64,000 bases of DNA from Chitinophagales bacterium (GTDB lineage: Bacteria; Bacteroidota; Bacteroidia; Chitinophagales; Saprospiraceae): the NCBI GenBank assembly GCA_013297745.1, contig JAAFIM010000006.1, positions 1-64,000 on the forward strand. The letters run 5' to 3'. Of this stretch, positions 18,935 to 28,110 are shown piece after piece; the first letter of the stretch is position 1, and each line of letters opens with the position of its first letter. Both the position numbers and the translations under genes were made by a program. Under the pieces are notes generated by a model. It saw only the letters and a program-made list of their open reading frames with translations, ran no database searches and was not told the origin of the DNA.

Positions 18935-21148
18935 ATGTCCATAAGACAATTATTAAATAATCATTTATCCTTTTGGCTGGCGTTGTGTATGTGGCTGGGG
19001 TTTAGCAGTTTGATGGCACAAAATAGCCCAGATAGTTTGAATCCTGGACTGACAGGCGGCGGACGGGCGAGCCCAGAGGACGAAGAGCGCGTACGAAAAA
19101 AAATTAACCAATTTAGGCTAGAAATGGTCTTGAGACAATGGTGGAATTTGCCTACAGAACGCGAGAGCAAAAGACGAAATAAGGGTTTGTATGACCGCTA
19201 CGATATTAACTTTTTGCCTATAGGGGGCGAATTGTTTATGCAACAGGCTGTGGATACCGCTTATCGCCAAAATCCAGATTTGCGTGTATTGCCAGACCAA
19301 AACATAGTGGCTATGGGTTGGCATCCTTATTGGTATAGTGAGGATACTTATTTGAGCTATAATTTTGGCTTGTTGTCGCATATCGCTTATTATTCTTACG
19401 AACTCAACCCATTCACGGGCGGCTATCAAAATTTTGAAGCTATCTATAACTTCAAATACAGCGATTTTATCCCTTCTGCTCATTTGGATACTTGTGCGGC
19501 TTTATTGTCTGTAAGTTGTAAGGCTGCTGATGCTTCTATATTTTTGACCGGGTTGCCCAATGCTCGCCAAAACTTAATAGATAGCTTAATTTCTATACTC
19601 AAAGTGTCGGGGGCTGATGGTATTGAACTTACGTTTGAAGAAGTACCACGCCGCCACGCCCGCGAATTTCACGCGTATATCAAAGACTTGTCTTATGAGT
19701 TGAGAGAAGAAAATAACAAGTGGATAATTATGATGAGTGTGCCAATTTATGACAGAGATAATGTTTATGATTTGGCTGAATTGCGCCCGTGGATTGATTA
19801 TTTTATTATACAAGGTTACAATCATCACATTACACCTTTAGGGTTGGTAGAAGCCCCGACGACACCTTTGGTGGATAAAGACGCGCATTTGCGCGGTACG
19901 ACTATAAATTACAGCAATCTATTGGATTTGGATTCTTTGGTACGCACCAGTTATGAGTTGCAATCGTTTACTTTGTCGCACAATGGAGAGTACCAACGCG
20001 AATTGTTTGACTCGCTAACCTACGTGCTCAATTTAATGCGTTTGCCTGTTACGATAAAGAGAAATACCTTAGAGCAAATTATTAGTTATTTGAAATCTCC
20101 TGAAGGGGTAATTGTCCGCAGTCAGCCTGATATTCGCCGTATGCTCAAACGTACAAGAGCAGTCGTACAAATTAGCACTTCATTTCCGCCTAAGCAAGAG
20201 GCTAGTTTTTTCTTGTTTAGACCTGAATATACAGCCATCAATATGTTGGAATTAGAGCAATTTACCCAAATTAAGGGGGTGCAGGCTAGTCCTTACATAA
20301 TGAGGGATAGTTTCTCCCGCAAGCTAATCCATTCGACCAACCCCAACGGTATGGTGGATACCAACTATAACACGACGCAAGCTATTCGCGATTATATAGA
20401 TGAAATTGGCGAAAATTATAAATCTGCCTTAGTGTTGGGCTTGCCTTATCACGGTGCTGTGTGGAATTTGCGTTCTGCCAAACCTGAATTTGAGGGTTAT
20501 ATACCTTATGCGCAAATACGCAAGTTGTTGGATTCGTTGAAAAATAACAGCATCAGCTTTGATAAGTATTATGGCACGATGATATTAACCTTATCTGATT
20601 CGTCTTTTGGAGCGGTTAGAAGGATTTATTTTGACAATTCGGCTACATTGGAGTTGAAAATAGAATCAGCCTTAGACCAAGGTATAGGCGGTATTAGCGT
20701 TTGGGCTTTGGGATATGATTACGGTTATCCAGATTTATGGAAACTATTTGAGCAAAGTTTTGCTATGCCTCGCGTATACAACGCAGAGAAAAATAAGTTT
20801 GAAAAGCCTGTTTTAGTAAAAAGTAATAAAGTAAGTTTTACGATACAATACCAACTTAAACGATTTAGCAGGGTGATATTTGCGACTTTCTTTTTGGTGG
20901 CTATTTTTATGATAATTGGATTTAATATCGTGTTGTTGGATTGGAAGGTGCGCGATGTGCTGTTTTATACGGGTGCGTTTAGGATTTTCTATCTCACATT
21001 ATTCACGATGCTAATTTTATTGATAGGTTCATCTGCTGGTTTGTTTGTCCATCCTACAGTTACGTTTTTGGTCGGTACGCTTTTGGGCTTAACCTTGACT
21101 TGGATAGCTACTGTGTTGATACAGATGAGAAATGCGAGGCTGCCATAA
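18935..21148 (+). CDS. GH18-like protein with C-terminal membrane segments (paralogue)
   Basis: 737 aa. Signal peptide (cleavage near SLMAQ), a charged helical N-region, then a GH18-like barrel with the motif DGIELTFE at 228-235. The catalytic Glu is kept (E235), but the Asp two before it is Thr. YFIIQGYNHH near 288-297 fits a substrate-binding strand, and GIGGISVWALGYD near 590 is the late barrel strand. An insertion (about 355-430) is absent from the paralogue. The C-terminus has about three membrane helices (640-730). It is probably exported and anchored; activity unproven. Confidence 0.7.
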   Translation: MSIRQLLNNHLSFWLALCMWLGFSSLMAQNSPDSLNPGLTGGGRASPEDEERVRKKINQFRLEMVLRQWWNLPTERESKRRNKGLYDRYDINFLPIGGELFMQQAVDTAYRQNPDLRVLPDQNIVAMGWHPYWYSEDTYLSYNFGLLSHIAYYSYELNPFTGGYQNFEAIYNFKYSDFIPSAHLDTCAALLSVSCKAADASIFLTGLPNARQNLIDSLISILKVSGADGIELTFEEVPRRHAREFHAYIKDLSYELREENNKWIIMMSVPIYDRDNVYDLAELRPWIDYFIIQGYNHHITPLGLVEAPTTPLVDKDAHLRGTTINYSNLLDLDSLVRTSYELQSFTLSHNGEYQRELFDSLTYVLNLMRLPVTIKRNTLEQIISYLKSPEGVIVRSQPDIRRMLKRTRAVVQISTSFPPKQEASFFLFRPEYTAINMLELEQFTQIKGVQASPYIMRDSFSRKLIHSTNPNGMVDTNYNTTQAIRDYIDEIGENYKSALVLGLPYHGAVWNLRSAKPEFEGYIPYAQIRKLLDSLKNNSISFDKYYGTMILTLSDSSFGAVRRIYFDNSATLELKIESALDQGIGGISVWALGYDYGYPDLWKLFEQSFAMPRVYNAEKNKFEKPVLVKSNKVSFTIQYQLKRFSRVIFATFFLVAIFMIIGFNIVLLDWKVRDVLFYTGAFRIFYLTLFTMLILLIGSSAGLFVHPTVTFLVGTLLGLTLTWIATVLIQMRNARLP

Positions 21149-21195
21149 TATATTGGGGGCAATTTTTTTTCTAAAAAAATCTATTTTATTTGCTT

Positions 21196-23563
21196 ATGGA
21201 TAAAAATAAAAACTATTCACCCGAAACGCTAAACACAGAAAGTTTTGCATCGGGACAAAATTCGCAAAAGTTAAACAAAACTTTACCCCCCCCCCAACAA
21301 TAACGGCATAACCGACGCACCAGACCCGCCGCCAGCTACTCCTTTCAAAGATTGGGTGCATAGAGGAGATAACAATACAGATAGTTTGGTGATGTACCAA
21401 GTTACCAATTCCCAACCTCTATATTATGCGCTGCGCAAAGTGGAGGGAAATGTTTGCACTTACTATTACTTTAAAGAAGAGCTAAAAGATGGGCAAACGA
21501 CAGAGGAAAACCCCAATAGGGGAATAGAATTTTATAAGGCTTTCAAGGAAGCTATGAGCGGAAATTTAGAAAAATGGACAAAATGGGATAATGTAGATGC
21601 ACCAAAGGAGGCAAAAATCGCTTTAATCCCAGCCGTTCAAAAAGGTTCTACGGCTACTTTTCAGGAATCCAATTTGGATATATTACCTCTTTCTAGCTGG
21701 CAACGCGTGGATATAACTCAAGCAACAGTAGAAAATTGGAAACGCTATCAGTACACGGTCAATGGTTTGTTAATAACCGAATTTGATAATGCTACTTTCT
21801 ATTATCACGATAAAAAAAGCAAAGACCCAGCCAAAGCTTGGGTAGAATTTATACCCAAAAGGGGCGAAAGCAATATCGTTAATGACAATTTAGACACCAG
21901 CCAATTCCCTCAAACGCCAACCCGCTTATCAGACGAAGAAGTACGAGCCAATAGAGCAGCACACAATAATGAGATTGTGGAGTATATGGTTCATCTCTAC
22001 CATAGCAACCTCAACAAATACAAAGACGAAATTCGCCACTATCAAGCCCAAAACCCAGAGTTTGCTAAAAGGATAAGCGGGGCAGTTTTGACCAGCTATC
22101 AAGACGAAGGGAAAAAAGTTATGCTCGTAACTGTAATAGCTGCGGCTTCACCGTTGATACTGTTTGCTGCGATAGAAGCTGGGGCTTATGTGGGTGCCAA
22201 TTTGACAAGAGAAGGCGTGTATCAATTTGCCAAAGAACTATTAGTAGAAGAAGTCATTACTACACCCATTATCAACGGTATTGAAGCATTAACTGGATTA
22301 CCTTTGTCCACATTTGCAGATATTAAAGATGCTAAAAATTTTATAAAAGACGCTTGGCGTAATTTAATCAATTCTAGTTTATTCAAAAAAACAATTGATG
22401 ATAATTTTGAAGCGATAAAAACTGCAGCAGAAAAGCAACAAAAAAATGGTGGTAATGGCGGCGGTAGTGGAAATGGTAATGGTGGCGGAGATGACAATGG
22501 CAATGGAAACAACTCACAAGTATCAGGGAATACAGGCCAATTGTCAACTATTTTGCAGCAAAAATATTCGTTAATAGAAAATAATTTAAAAGGTAAAGGG
22601 CAAAATGAAGTATTCTATCAAAATTTGTTGAGCGAGCATAAGCTGAAAGTCCAACAAGACCCAAGCAAAAAAAGCCTTTATGAGCAAGAATTAGATGCAG
22701 AACTCACTTCAATCAACAACAGCATTTCTTTAAATGAGCCTTTAATGTTAAATAAAATGGGTAAAATTATACCCATAGATGCAAACATTAAAGATAACTT
22801 TAAAAAAGTTTCTCAAAACTTAAATGCTGCTGACCGAACGAATTTTGAAAAACTACTAGAAACGCATAATCCTAATGGTGTGCCTAATTTCTCTGCGCTA
22901 AATCAAGATTTGGATTTGTATAAATCTGCACAAGCCAACGCCAACTTAGCTAATGCTTCGCCTTATTCGGTAGGCGCAGATGGGAAAATTGCTTTTAAGG
23001 ATACTAGTAAGCCACAACCTGCAAGAATGACTAATCCCGTGAATGTGGACGCAAGTTGTCTTTCACATTCCAATGTTGGGGAATTTCCTTTAGACCCTAA
23101 ATACAAGGATAAAAGCCCTATTGATTTGAGGCAGTATAATAAAATGAGGAACGGTGGACACGGCCAAGATAATATAGCTTTTATGGACAACATAAACCAA
23201 CAAGCCATTCAACAAAGCAAGCCTAAAATTTTTAATTACCAAGTAACACGCACCTATTCTAATGGGGTTAGGGTGGGTTTTATCTCAGAACATAGCAATA
23301 AAATAAAAAATGGAACGCGATTAGATGCAAACGGAAACCTTAAATTAGATGGACAATCTTGGTTTCCTGAATCTTGGACATCAATAGATATTAAAAACGC
23401 GGGTGATTATGTTATCAACAATTGCCACACTTGGGGTGTGGATTGGTTAGCTCATCCAGACGGACCGCCTCCTGTTTATGGCTGGTATAAAGGTGTAAAA
23501 GTGGGTGTAATGAAAACTAACGGCAAACCCGCAACAATATTTCCTGACGGCAACGAACAATAA
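21196..23563 (+). CDS. Polymorphic-toxin-like effector, frame-disrupted at a C10 tract
   Basis: The ATG at 21196 opens MDKNKNYSPETLN..., but the frame runs into TAA at 21301 just after ten C (21286-21295). With nine C the frame continues without a stop to 23563, giving about 788 aa. A GTG at 21356 would start only a truncated form. No Sec signal is seen. A hydrophobic stretch (VTVIAAASPLILFAAIEAGA) lies about one third in, then a Gly/Asn-rich linker (22447-22513), a helical linker, and a C-terminal module from about 23130. That module has NGGHGQDNIAF and a GQSWFPESWT motif reminiscent of EndoU/BECR-fold ribonuclease toxins. An immunity-like gene follows 6 bases later, supporting a toxin. Delivery by the CIS encoded downstream is inference. 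Confidence 0.65.
21286..21295 (+). repeat. C10 homopolymer inside the toxin reading frame
   Basis: Ten consecutive C encode the Pro run of the effector N-terminus. Nine C restore the frame to PPPNNNGITDAPDPPP. Homopolymers of this length are prone to slipped-strand mispairing, so this may be a phase-variation switch, or it may be an assembly error. Confidence 0.85.
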
Positions 23564-23569
23564 ACAACT

Positions 23570-24199
23570 ATGGATATTATTCAACTTCGCACACAAGTAA
23601 AAATACTTTGCGATAAAATAGATGCTCTTGACCCATTAGATGAATTTACTTTATCTGATTTGTGGGATGAACTTACAGTTTTATTTGCACAAGACGAAAA
23701 CGCAACGTTAACCTATTTTGAAGAATGTAACGATGAAGATGTTATACACAACTTAGGTTCTATAACTGATTACATTTCATTGATGTTGCAAAGTCAAAAT
23801 TTTATAGATTTGATAAAAAAAATAGCTTACAAGTATGAACGCTTTTGGGGCAAATATGATTGGGTTGTAAATTCGGTAGAGCGTATGATTATGCCCAAAG
23901 AGTATCTTAATGCACTAAAAAGGTGTAAAACGCCTTCTGCTTGGGAAAAAAGAAACGTTTTGTTATTCAAACAAGATGATAAACTTAAAGCTAAAATCAC
24001 CGCTCTCCGCGACCTTTCGCAGTCTCGCCATTTATTGATACGCGAAAAAATAGAACTTTCTTTTTTGGAAAAAATACAAGCCGCCGATAGTTTAGCAGCT
24101 TTGCAAAGTATTGAAAATGAACTAAATAATACGGCTACAGATGTAGAATTGATACAAAAACTACTGAAGTATGTGCGAGAGAAACAAGCGTTTTATTAG
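23570..24199 (+). CDS. Probable immunity protein 1 (shared-tail family)
   Basis: 209 aa, starting 6 bases after the toxin stop, the usual position of a cognate immunity gene. The first 142 residues are acidic and helical, with no family I recognise. The last 67 residues (from 23996) form the tail shared with the next two genes, with motifs LRDLSQSR, IREKIELSFLEKIQAADSL and ENELNNTATDVELIQKLLK. No signal peptide, so it is cytoplasmic, as expected for a nuclease inhibitor. Function is inferred from position. Confidence 0.55.
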   Translation: MDIIQLRTQVKILCDKIDALDPLDEFTLSDLWDELTVLFAQDENATLTYFEECNDEDVIHNLGSITDYISLMLQSQNFIDLIKKIAYKYERFWGKYDWVVNSVERMIMPKEYLNALKRCKTPSAWEKRNVLLFKQDDKLKAKITALRDLSQSRHLLIREKIELSFLEKIQAADSLAALQSIENELNNTATDVELIQKLLKYVREKQAFY

Positions 24200-24253
24200 A
24201 TATTCAAACTTTTTTTTATTTTTCATAACAATTCACAAAAACATTCATTCGCT

Positions 24254-24316
24254 ATGGTCGTTACCTATGAAATGATTGAGCTCATCCTTGTGGATAATAT
24301 AAAAAAGCTAGAATAA
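24254..24316 (+). pseudogene. 20-codon remnant between immunity-like genes
   Basis: A tiny open frame (MVVTYEMIELILVDNIKKLE) fills the gap and ends 3 bases before the next ATG. Its size and place suggest the end of a lost toxin or immunity gene; it could also be chance. Confidence 0.25.
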
Positions 24317-24319
24317 AAT

Positions 24320-25306
24320 ATGTCTTATTATTGTTATTCCAAAATTTTGGAAACGCAACAGCCCATACCTAACTTATTAGTGCCTGTACCTGCTGAAAAT
24401 CAAGCCATGTTAGAGGCTTGGCTTAATCGTATTTCCAATCACGACAGCCACTGGAAAATTTTAAATTATGACCCTGTGCATGAGGTGTTTTGGCTTGAGG
24501 CAACCTTGCCATATGATGGCACATTGCCGTCTTACGCTTTACAGTTAGGTCATGCTGTTTATTATGCCTTAAAAGAAATGCAGGAGCAAAAAAGAACTAA
24601 ATGGCAGTTTCCTTGTCTGCGTGTGGATAGAAAGCCCATAACAGAACAGCCACTTCCGCCTCAATATCTATATGAGTGGATAGAAATACATTTTCCTTTT
24701 TGGAGTGAAAGGATGAATATGCAGGCTTTTTTAGATGAATTTAATCAGTACTATTATAATTATGATGTGGATGGTCAAAATACTTTTCTGACTGTTTGCG
24801 GCTATCACGATATGGATACGGGCTATGGTGGTACTGAATTAGTTTGCGAAGTTGAGAATATGCGCCTGCCTATCTCTGCTGGTATTTTATTTGAAATGGG
24901 TGTGCAGTTAGCGCACGCAGATGCTACCAATTTTTGGAATTTGCCGCCAGCTTTGCCACAACCACAAGGATATAGTAATAACGCACAAGATATAAAAAGA
25001 GAGTTAAATGTTTACTTGTCTTTGCCTGAAAATTATTTTGAGCGCGATAAAAAAATCCTTTTTTTGAAAAAACTACTCATTCAACAAACAATTACAGATA
25101 AAATCGCCGCCCTCCGCGACCTTTCCCAGTCTCGCCATTTATTGATACGCGAAAAAATAGAACTTTCTTTTTTGGAAAAAATACAATCCGCCGATAGTTT
25201 AGCAGCTTTACAAAGTATTGAAAATGAACTAAATAATACGGCTACTGATGTAGATTTGATACAAAAACTATTGAAGTATGTGCGGGAGAAACAAGCGTTT
25301 TATTAG
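24320..25306 (+). CDS. Probable orphan immunity protein 2 (shared-tail family)
   Basis: 328 aa. The N-terminal 261 residues are unrelated to those of its neighbours. They are rich in Trp, Tyr and Pro, appear to form a mixed alpha/beta fold (about 1-245), and belong to no family I recognise. The last 67 residues (from 25103) are the shared tail, nearly identical to gene 1. No export signal. It has no toxin immediately upstream, so it may protect against toxins of rivals or be left from an earlier toxin swap. Confidence 0.5.
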   Translation: MSYYCYSKILETQQPIPNLLVPVPAENQAMLEAWLNRISNHDSHWKILNYDPVHEVFWLEATLPYDGTLPSYALQLGHAVYYALKEMQEQKRTKWQFPCLRVDRKPITEQPLPPQYLYEWIEIHFPFWSERMNMQAFLDEFNQYYYNYDVDGQNTFLTVCGYHDMDTGYGGTELVCEVENMRLPISAGILFEMGVQLAHADATNFWNLPPALPQPQGYSNNAQDIKRELNVYLSLPENYFERDKKILFLKKLLIQQTITDKIAALRDLSQSRHLLIREKIELSFLEKIQSADSLAALQSIENELNNTATDVDLIQKLLKYVREKQAFY

Positions 25307-25314
25307 TAGCTTTC

Positions 25315-25336
25315 CCTGACGGCAACGAACAATAAA
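25315..25336 (+). repeat. Duplicated 3' end of the toxin gene
   Basis: 22 bases here are identical to 23543-23564, the last codons and stop of the toxin gene (PDGNEQ-stop). Lying between immunity-like genes 2 and 3, this is best read as the scar of a displaced toxin C-terminus. Confidence 0.75.
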
Positions 25337-25346
25337 ATTACCAAAA

Positions 25347-25973
25347 ATGGATTATTCTTTGTTTTTGAAGTCAAATCAATACTTCTTAGTTCCATTATTT
25401 CAGTCTGAATATATGAAAAATATAAAGTATATTCAGCAACTACTAAATGATATTTCTATATTGCAATTGTCAGATGGAAAAGACTATATTTACGACGCTC
25501 TTGGTATTGTAGAGGATTTGGAAGGACGCCTTAACTATGAGTTTGATATTATAAATGAAGAAGAGCACGTAACTCCTTTTTTAGTAGAAGGAAGCGATAC
25601 ATGGAGTATTTTAATTTATAAAAATCAAGTTATAGTTAAACATGTTTACGACGATTTAATAACGACTTGTTTAACAACAGATTTAGTCAAAATTCTTAAA
25701 AAGTACTTATTTCTGCTGGAGAATAAGATATTTATTAAAAATGCTTTTTTTGATAAACTCCGCGCTAAACTTAACGCTATCCGCAACCTTTCCCAGTCTC
25801 GCCCTTTATTGATACGCGAACAAATAGAACTTTTTTTTTTAGAAAAAATACAAGCTGCCGATAGTTTAGCAGCTTTGCAAAGTATTGAAAATGAACTAAA
25901 TAATACGGCTACAGATGTAGATTTGATACAAAAACTACTGAAGTCTATAGAGAACAAAAAAGTACTTTATTGA
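25347..25973 (+). CDS. Probable orphan immunity protein 3 (shared-tail family)
   Basis: 208 aa. The N-terminal 141 residues are unique and acidic (for example ISILQLSDGKDYIYDALGIVEDLEG) and unrelated to genes 1 and 2. The 67-68 residue tail (from 25770) is the third copy and the most diverged, reading LNAIRNLSQSRPLL and ending SIENKKVLY. A toxin-tail scar ends 10 bases before its start, which ties it to a former toxin partner. Function is inferred from context. Confidence 0.5.
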   Translation: MDYSLFLKSNQYFLVPLFQSEYMKNIKYIQQLLNDISILQLSDGKDYIYDALGIVEDLEGRLNYEFDIINEEEHVTPFLVEGSDTWSILIYKNQVIVKHVYDDLITTCLTTDLVKILKKYLFLLENKIFIKNAFFDKLRAKLNAIRNLSQSRPLLIREQIELFFLEKIQAADSLAALQSIENELNNTATDVDLIQKLLKSIENKKVLY

Positions 25974-26046
25974 GACTAATACATTAAAAAATATTCACCT
26001 AAAACTATATTTTTACCATTTCTTTAAAAAAAACTAATCCAACCCG

Positions 26047-26307
26047 ATGAAAGGTTTAGCCCGTGAATTTTTATGGTTTTTTATTACGCTAATTTTATCC
26101 TTGCCTTTGGCTGTGGTGTTTCTTTGGTTTATGGGTTTTACTCCTGAAACGATAAATCTAGAAGACAGAGAGCGTACATATATTTGGGGACTGTATATTT
26201 TGGGATATATAGTTTCTTTTATAGCGATTTATATTATGCGGTTTACAGCTATGGCTATCCGTACATTAACTAACCCTGAACCCCAACCTGAGGAGGAGGA
26301 AGCCTAA
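26047..26307 (+). CDS. Small two-helix membrane protein at the head of the CIS cluster
   Basis: 86 aa with two clear membrane helices (about 9-31 and 46-68) and an acidic C-terminal tail (PEPQPEEEEA). Its stop overlaps the start of the cap-adaptor gene (TAATG), so the two are translationally coupled. I know of no family. The coupling suggests a role with the sheath-terminating cap, perhaps contact with the inner membrane; this is speculative. Confidence 0.6.
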   Translation: MKGLAREFLWFFITLILSLPLAVVFLWFMGFTPETINLEDRERTYIWGLYILGYIVSFIAIYIMRFTAMAIRTLTNPEPQPEEEEA

Positions 26308-26867
26308 TGATACACGAAGTAATGGGGGCTATACAGTCCGAACTCAATAAGTTTTTAAAGTCTAAACATAACCTTACAGAAGACAAAGTATTGTTGTCCA
26401 ACCTTGTCAATATAGATGGTACGCTGGCTATCCAAGAAACAGATAAAGTCATTATGACCTTAGGCAATATAGAACAAGAGCGTTCCAAAAGTACTACGGG
26501 GAGTTATGAACAAACCGAAAAAGGTGGATTTATAAAAGTTAATGCGCCCGTCAATATCAATATAATGATTATGTTTTCGGCTTATTTTACTACAGAAAAT
26601 TATATGGAGGGTTTGAAATTTATATCCTCTACTATAGCTTTTTTTCAGAGTAGAAATGGAGTGTTTGACCCACAAAATACCCCAGCGCTTAATAATGTAA
26701 TCGACAAAGTGACAGCCGAATTGTTGCCTATGGAGTTTAGAGATATGAGCAATGTTTGGAGCGTTTTGGGTTCCAAATATCTGCCCTCTGTTTTGTATCG
26801 TCTAAAAACCTTACCTATACAGCACAAAATGAACACACCAGTTATCCCTTATATCAAAAACACTTAA
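26307..26867 (+). CDS. CIS cap adaptor, DUF4255/Pvc16 family
   Basis: 186 aa. Matches the Pvc16/Afp16 N-terminal family: a helical start (MIHEVMGAIQSELNKFLKS), then LSNLVNIDG and a beta-rich body with VNAPVNINIMIMFSAYF, and a Met/Trp-rich end. In Afp/PVC particles this protein caps the tube and sheath end farthest from the baseplate and sets tail length. It is coupled to the membrane protein upstream and 12 bases from the next gene. Confidence 0.85.
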   Translation: MIHEVMGAIQSELNKFLKSKHNLTEDKVLLSNLVNIDGTLAIQETDKVIMTLGNIEQERSKSTTGSYEQTEKGGFIKVNAPVNINIMIMFSAYFTTENYMEGLKFISSTIAFFQSRNGVFDPQNTPALNNVIDKVTAELLPMEFRDMSNVWSVLGSKYLPSVLYRLKTLPIQHKMNTPVIPYIKNT

Positions 26868-26879
26868 ATTTTTTAGCCA

Positions 26880-28001
26880 ATGAGTGTATTCAAAAAACCT
26901 ACTAATCCTCAGTTGATAAGTCTAGACCTAACATCAAGACACTTAGAACTTTGCGATGTGCATTGCCATCATGATTATTTTAAGGATAAAAACTGGGCAA
27001 ATATAGAAATAGTCCCTAGCAACGATACCAGGGAAACCTTAAAAGGTATGCACTTGATTTTTCAAACCACCAAAAAAGGTTTTGTTTTGGGTTATAGAAG
27101 TGCGCCTGAAATACCACATTTTGCTAGGATGAATGAGGTCATTCAGCTTACTTTTTGGCTCAAAACCAATGATGCGGCTTTTATGAATTACTCAGAGTTG
27201 CCTTATGAAATGACCAGCGATATTTATTATTTTACCAACCGCACCGAAAAGAAAATGGAAACAGACCAGCGCAGTTTGGCTGTTTATAATGAGGTCACTA
27301 GTGAAGACAGAGTACCAATAAGCGGACATAGTTTTAAATTCCAATTTGCTGAAACCCTTACCAATGCTTATGTAATGGTAGAAAATGAGTTAGGTTTATT
27401 GGTTTTTGAAAAACAGTTTGGAGAAGACGAAGAGGCAGATTTTATATATATCAATTTGGCAGGCGAACCGCCTGGGCGATACCATCTTTACGTTGACCAC
27501 ATCCCTGAAATGAGTTTTTATTTGATGCCACCAGCTATGCCGCGCACTTTTGGGGTGATTGATTTGTATTTTGATAAAAGTGATGCGAGCAATTATTCAC
27601 TTTTTGATATGAACGGTGATACTATCCGACAAACTTATCAGCTGAATGTTAAAAGTCGTGCCGTCAAATGGAAATACTTTATAGTTGAAAATGGAAACAC
27701 TAGTCAGCACGTTGATTTTCAAGTATTTGATAGCCGCAGAAATAAAGGGGAAGATTTAGTTAGCTTTGATGAGCCAGAAGAAGTGATTATGGAAACAGGG
27801 GCAAAAGCTATACAGATTTCAACTACAGACGCCTTGCCATTTTCTGAAAGTCAAGACGAAAAATTTAAACTCCGCACCAAAAAAGGAAAGACAAAAGTAG
27901 ATTGGATTACTGACCTGCCTTGCGCTTCTCCGAGAAATCCTTTTAAATCTAATCCAGACGATAAATACGAATTATACGCTGAATTGCTGGTTTATCTGTA
28001 A
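26880..28001 (+). CDS. CIS-cluster protein of unknown function
   Basis: 373 aa, soluble, no signal peptide. The predicted strands alternate throughout, with many aromatic residues (for example FLGYRSAPEIP-like and YHLYVDHIPEMSFYLMPP). It lies in the operon of the cap adaptor and directly upstream of the sheath promoter, so it is probably a structural or assembly component typical of Bacteroidota CIS loci. It resembles no Afp/PVC protein I can name. Confidence 0.55.
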   Translation: MSVFKKPTNPQLISLDLTSRHLELCDVHCHHDYFKDKNWANIEIVPSNDTRETLKGMHLIFQTTKKGFVLGYRSAPEIPHFARMNEVIQLTFWLKTNDAAFMNYSELPYEMTSDIYYFTNRTEKKMETDQRSLAVYNEVTSEDRVPISGHSFKFQFAETLTNAYVMVENELGLLVFEKQFGEDEEADFIYINLAGEPPGRYHLYVDHIPEMSFYLMPPAMPRTFGVIDLYFDKSDASNYSLFDMNGDTIRQTYQLNVKSRAVKWKYFIVENGNTSQHVDFQVFDSRRNKGEDLVSFDEPEEVIMETGAKAIQISTTDALPFSESQDEKFKLRTKKGKTKVDWITDLPCASPRNPFKSNPDDKYELYAELLVYL

Positions 28002-28003
28002 TA

Positions 28004-28028
28004 TCCTCTATTTTTAGGGTTTTTTTCC
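28004..28028 (+). terminator. Weak terminator before the sheath promoter
   Basis: A CCT...AGG hairpin is followed by seven T. It would separate the cap operon from the strongly promoted sheath unit. Confidence 0.4.
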
Positions 28029-28110
28029 CAAAATGGGAACATCAAAAAGCGTGCCAAACATCATACAAAAAAAATATATTTTTTTTTTTTGAAAATTTTA
28101 GCAAAAAAGT

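Larger units (their letters stand above)
23996..25973 (+). repeat. 204-bp 3' coding tail present three times
   Basis: Copies at 23996-24199, 25103-25306 and 25770-25973 each encode the last 67 or 68 residues of one gene. Copies 1 and 2 are almost identical, and copy 3 diverges at both ends. The upstream parts of the three genes are unrelated. The arrangement suggests either recombination arms that let N-terminal modules be swapped, or a common functional domain. Confidence 0.85.

Noticed and set aside
22222-22512. Antisense frame over the Gly/Asn linker
   Set aside because: Shadow of the repetitive GGN codons; Pro/Leu-rich nonsense on the other strand.
21356-23563. Effector starting at GTG 21356
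   Set aside because: The coding frame clearly extends upstream to the C tract and joins an ATG-started N-terminus when one C is removed; a start at 21356 would be a truncated product.
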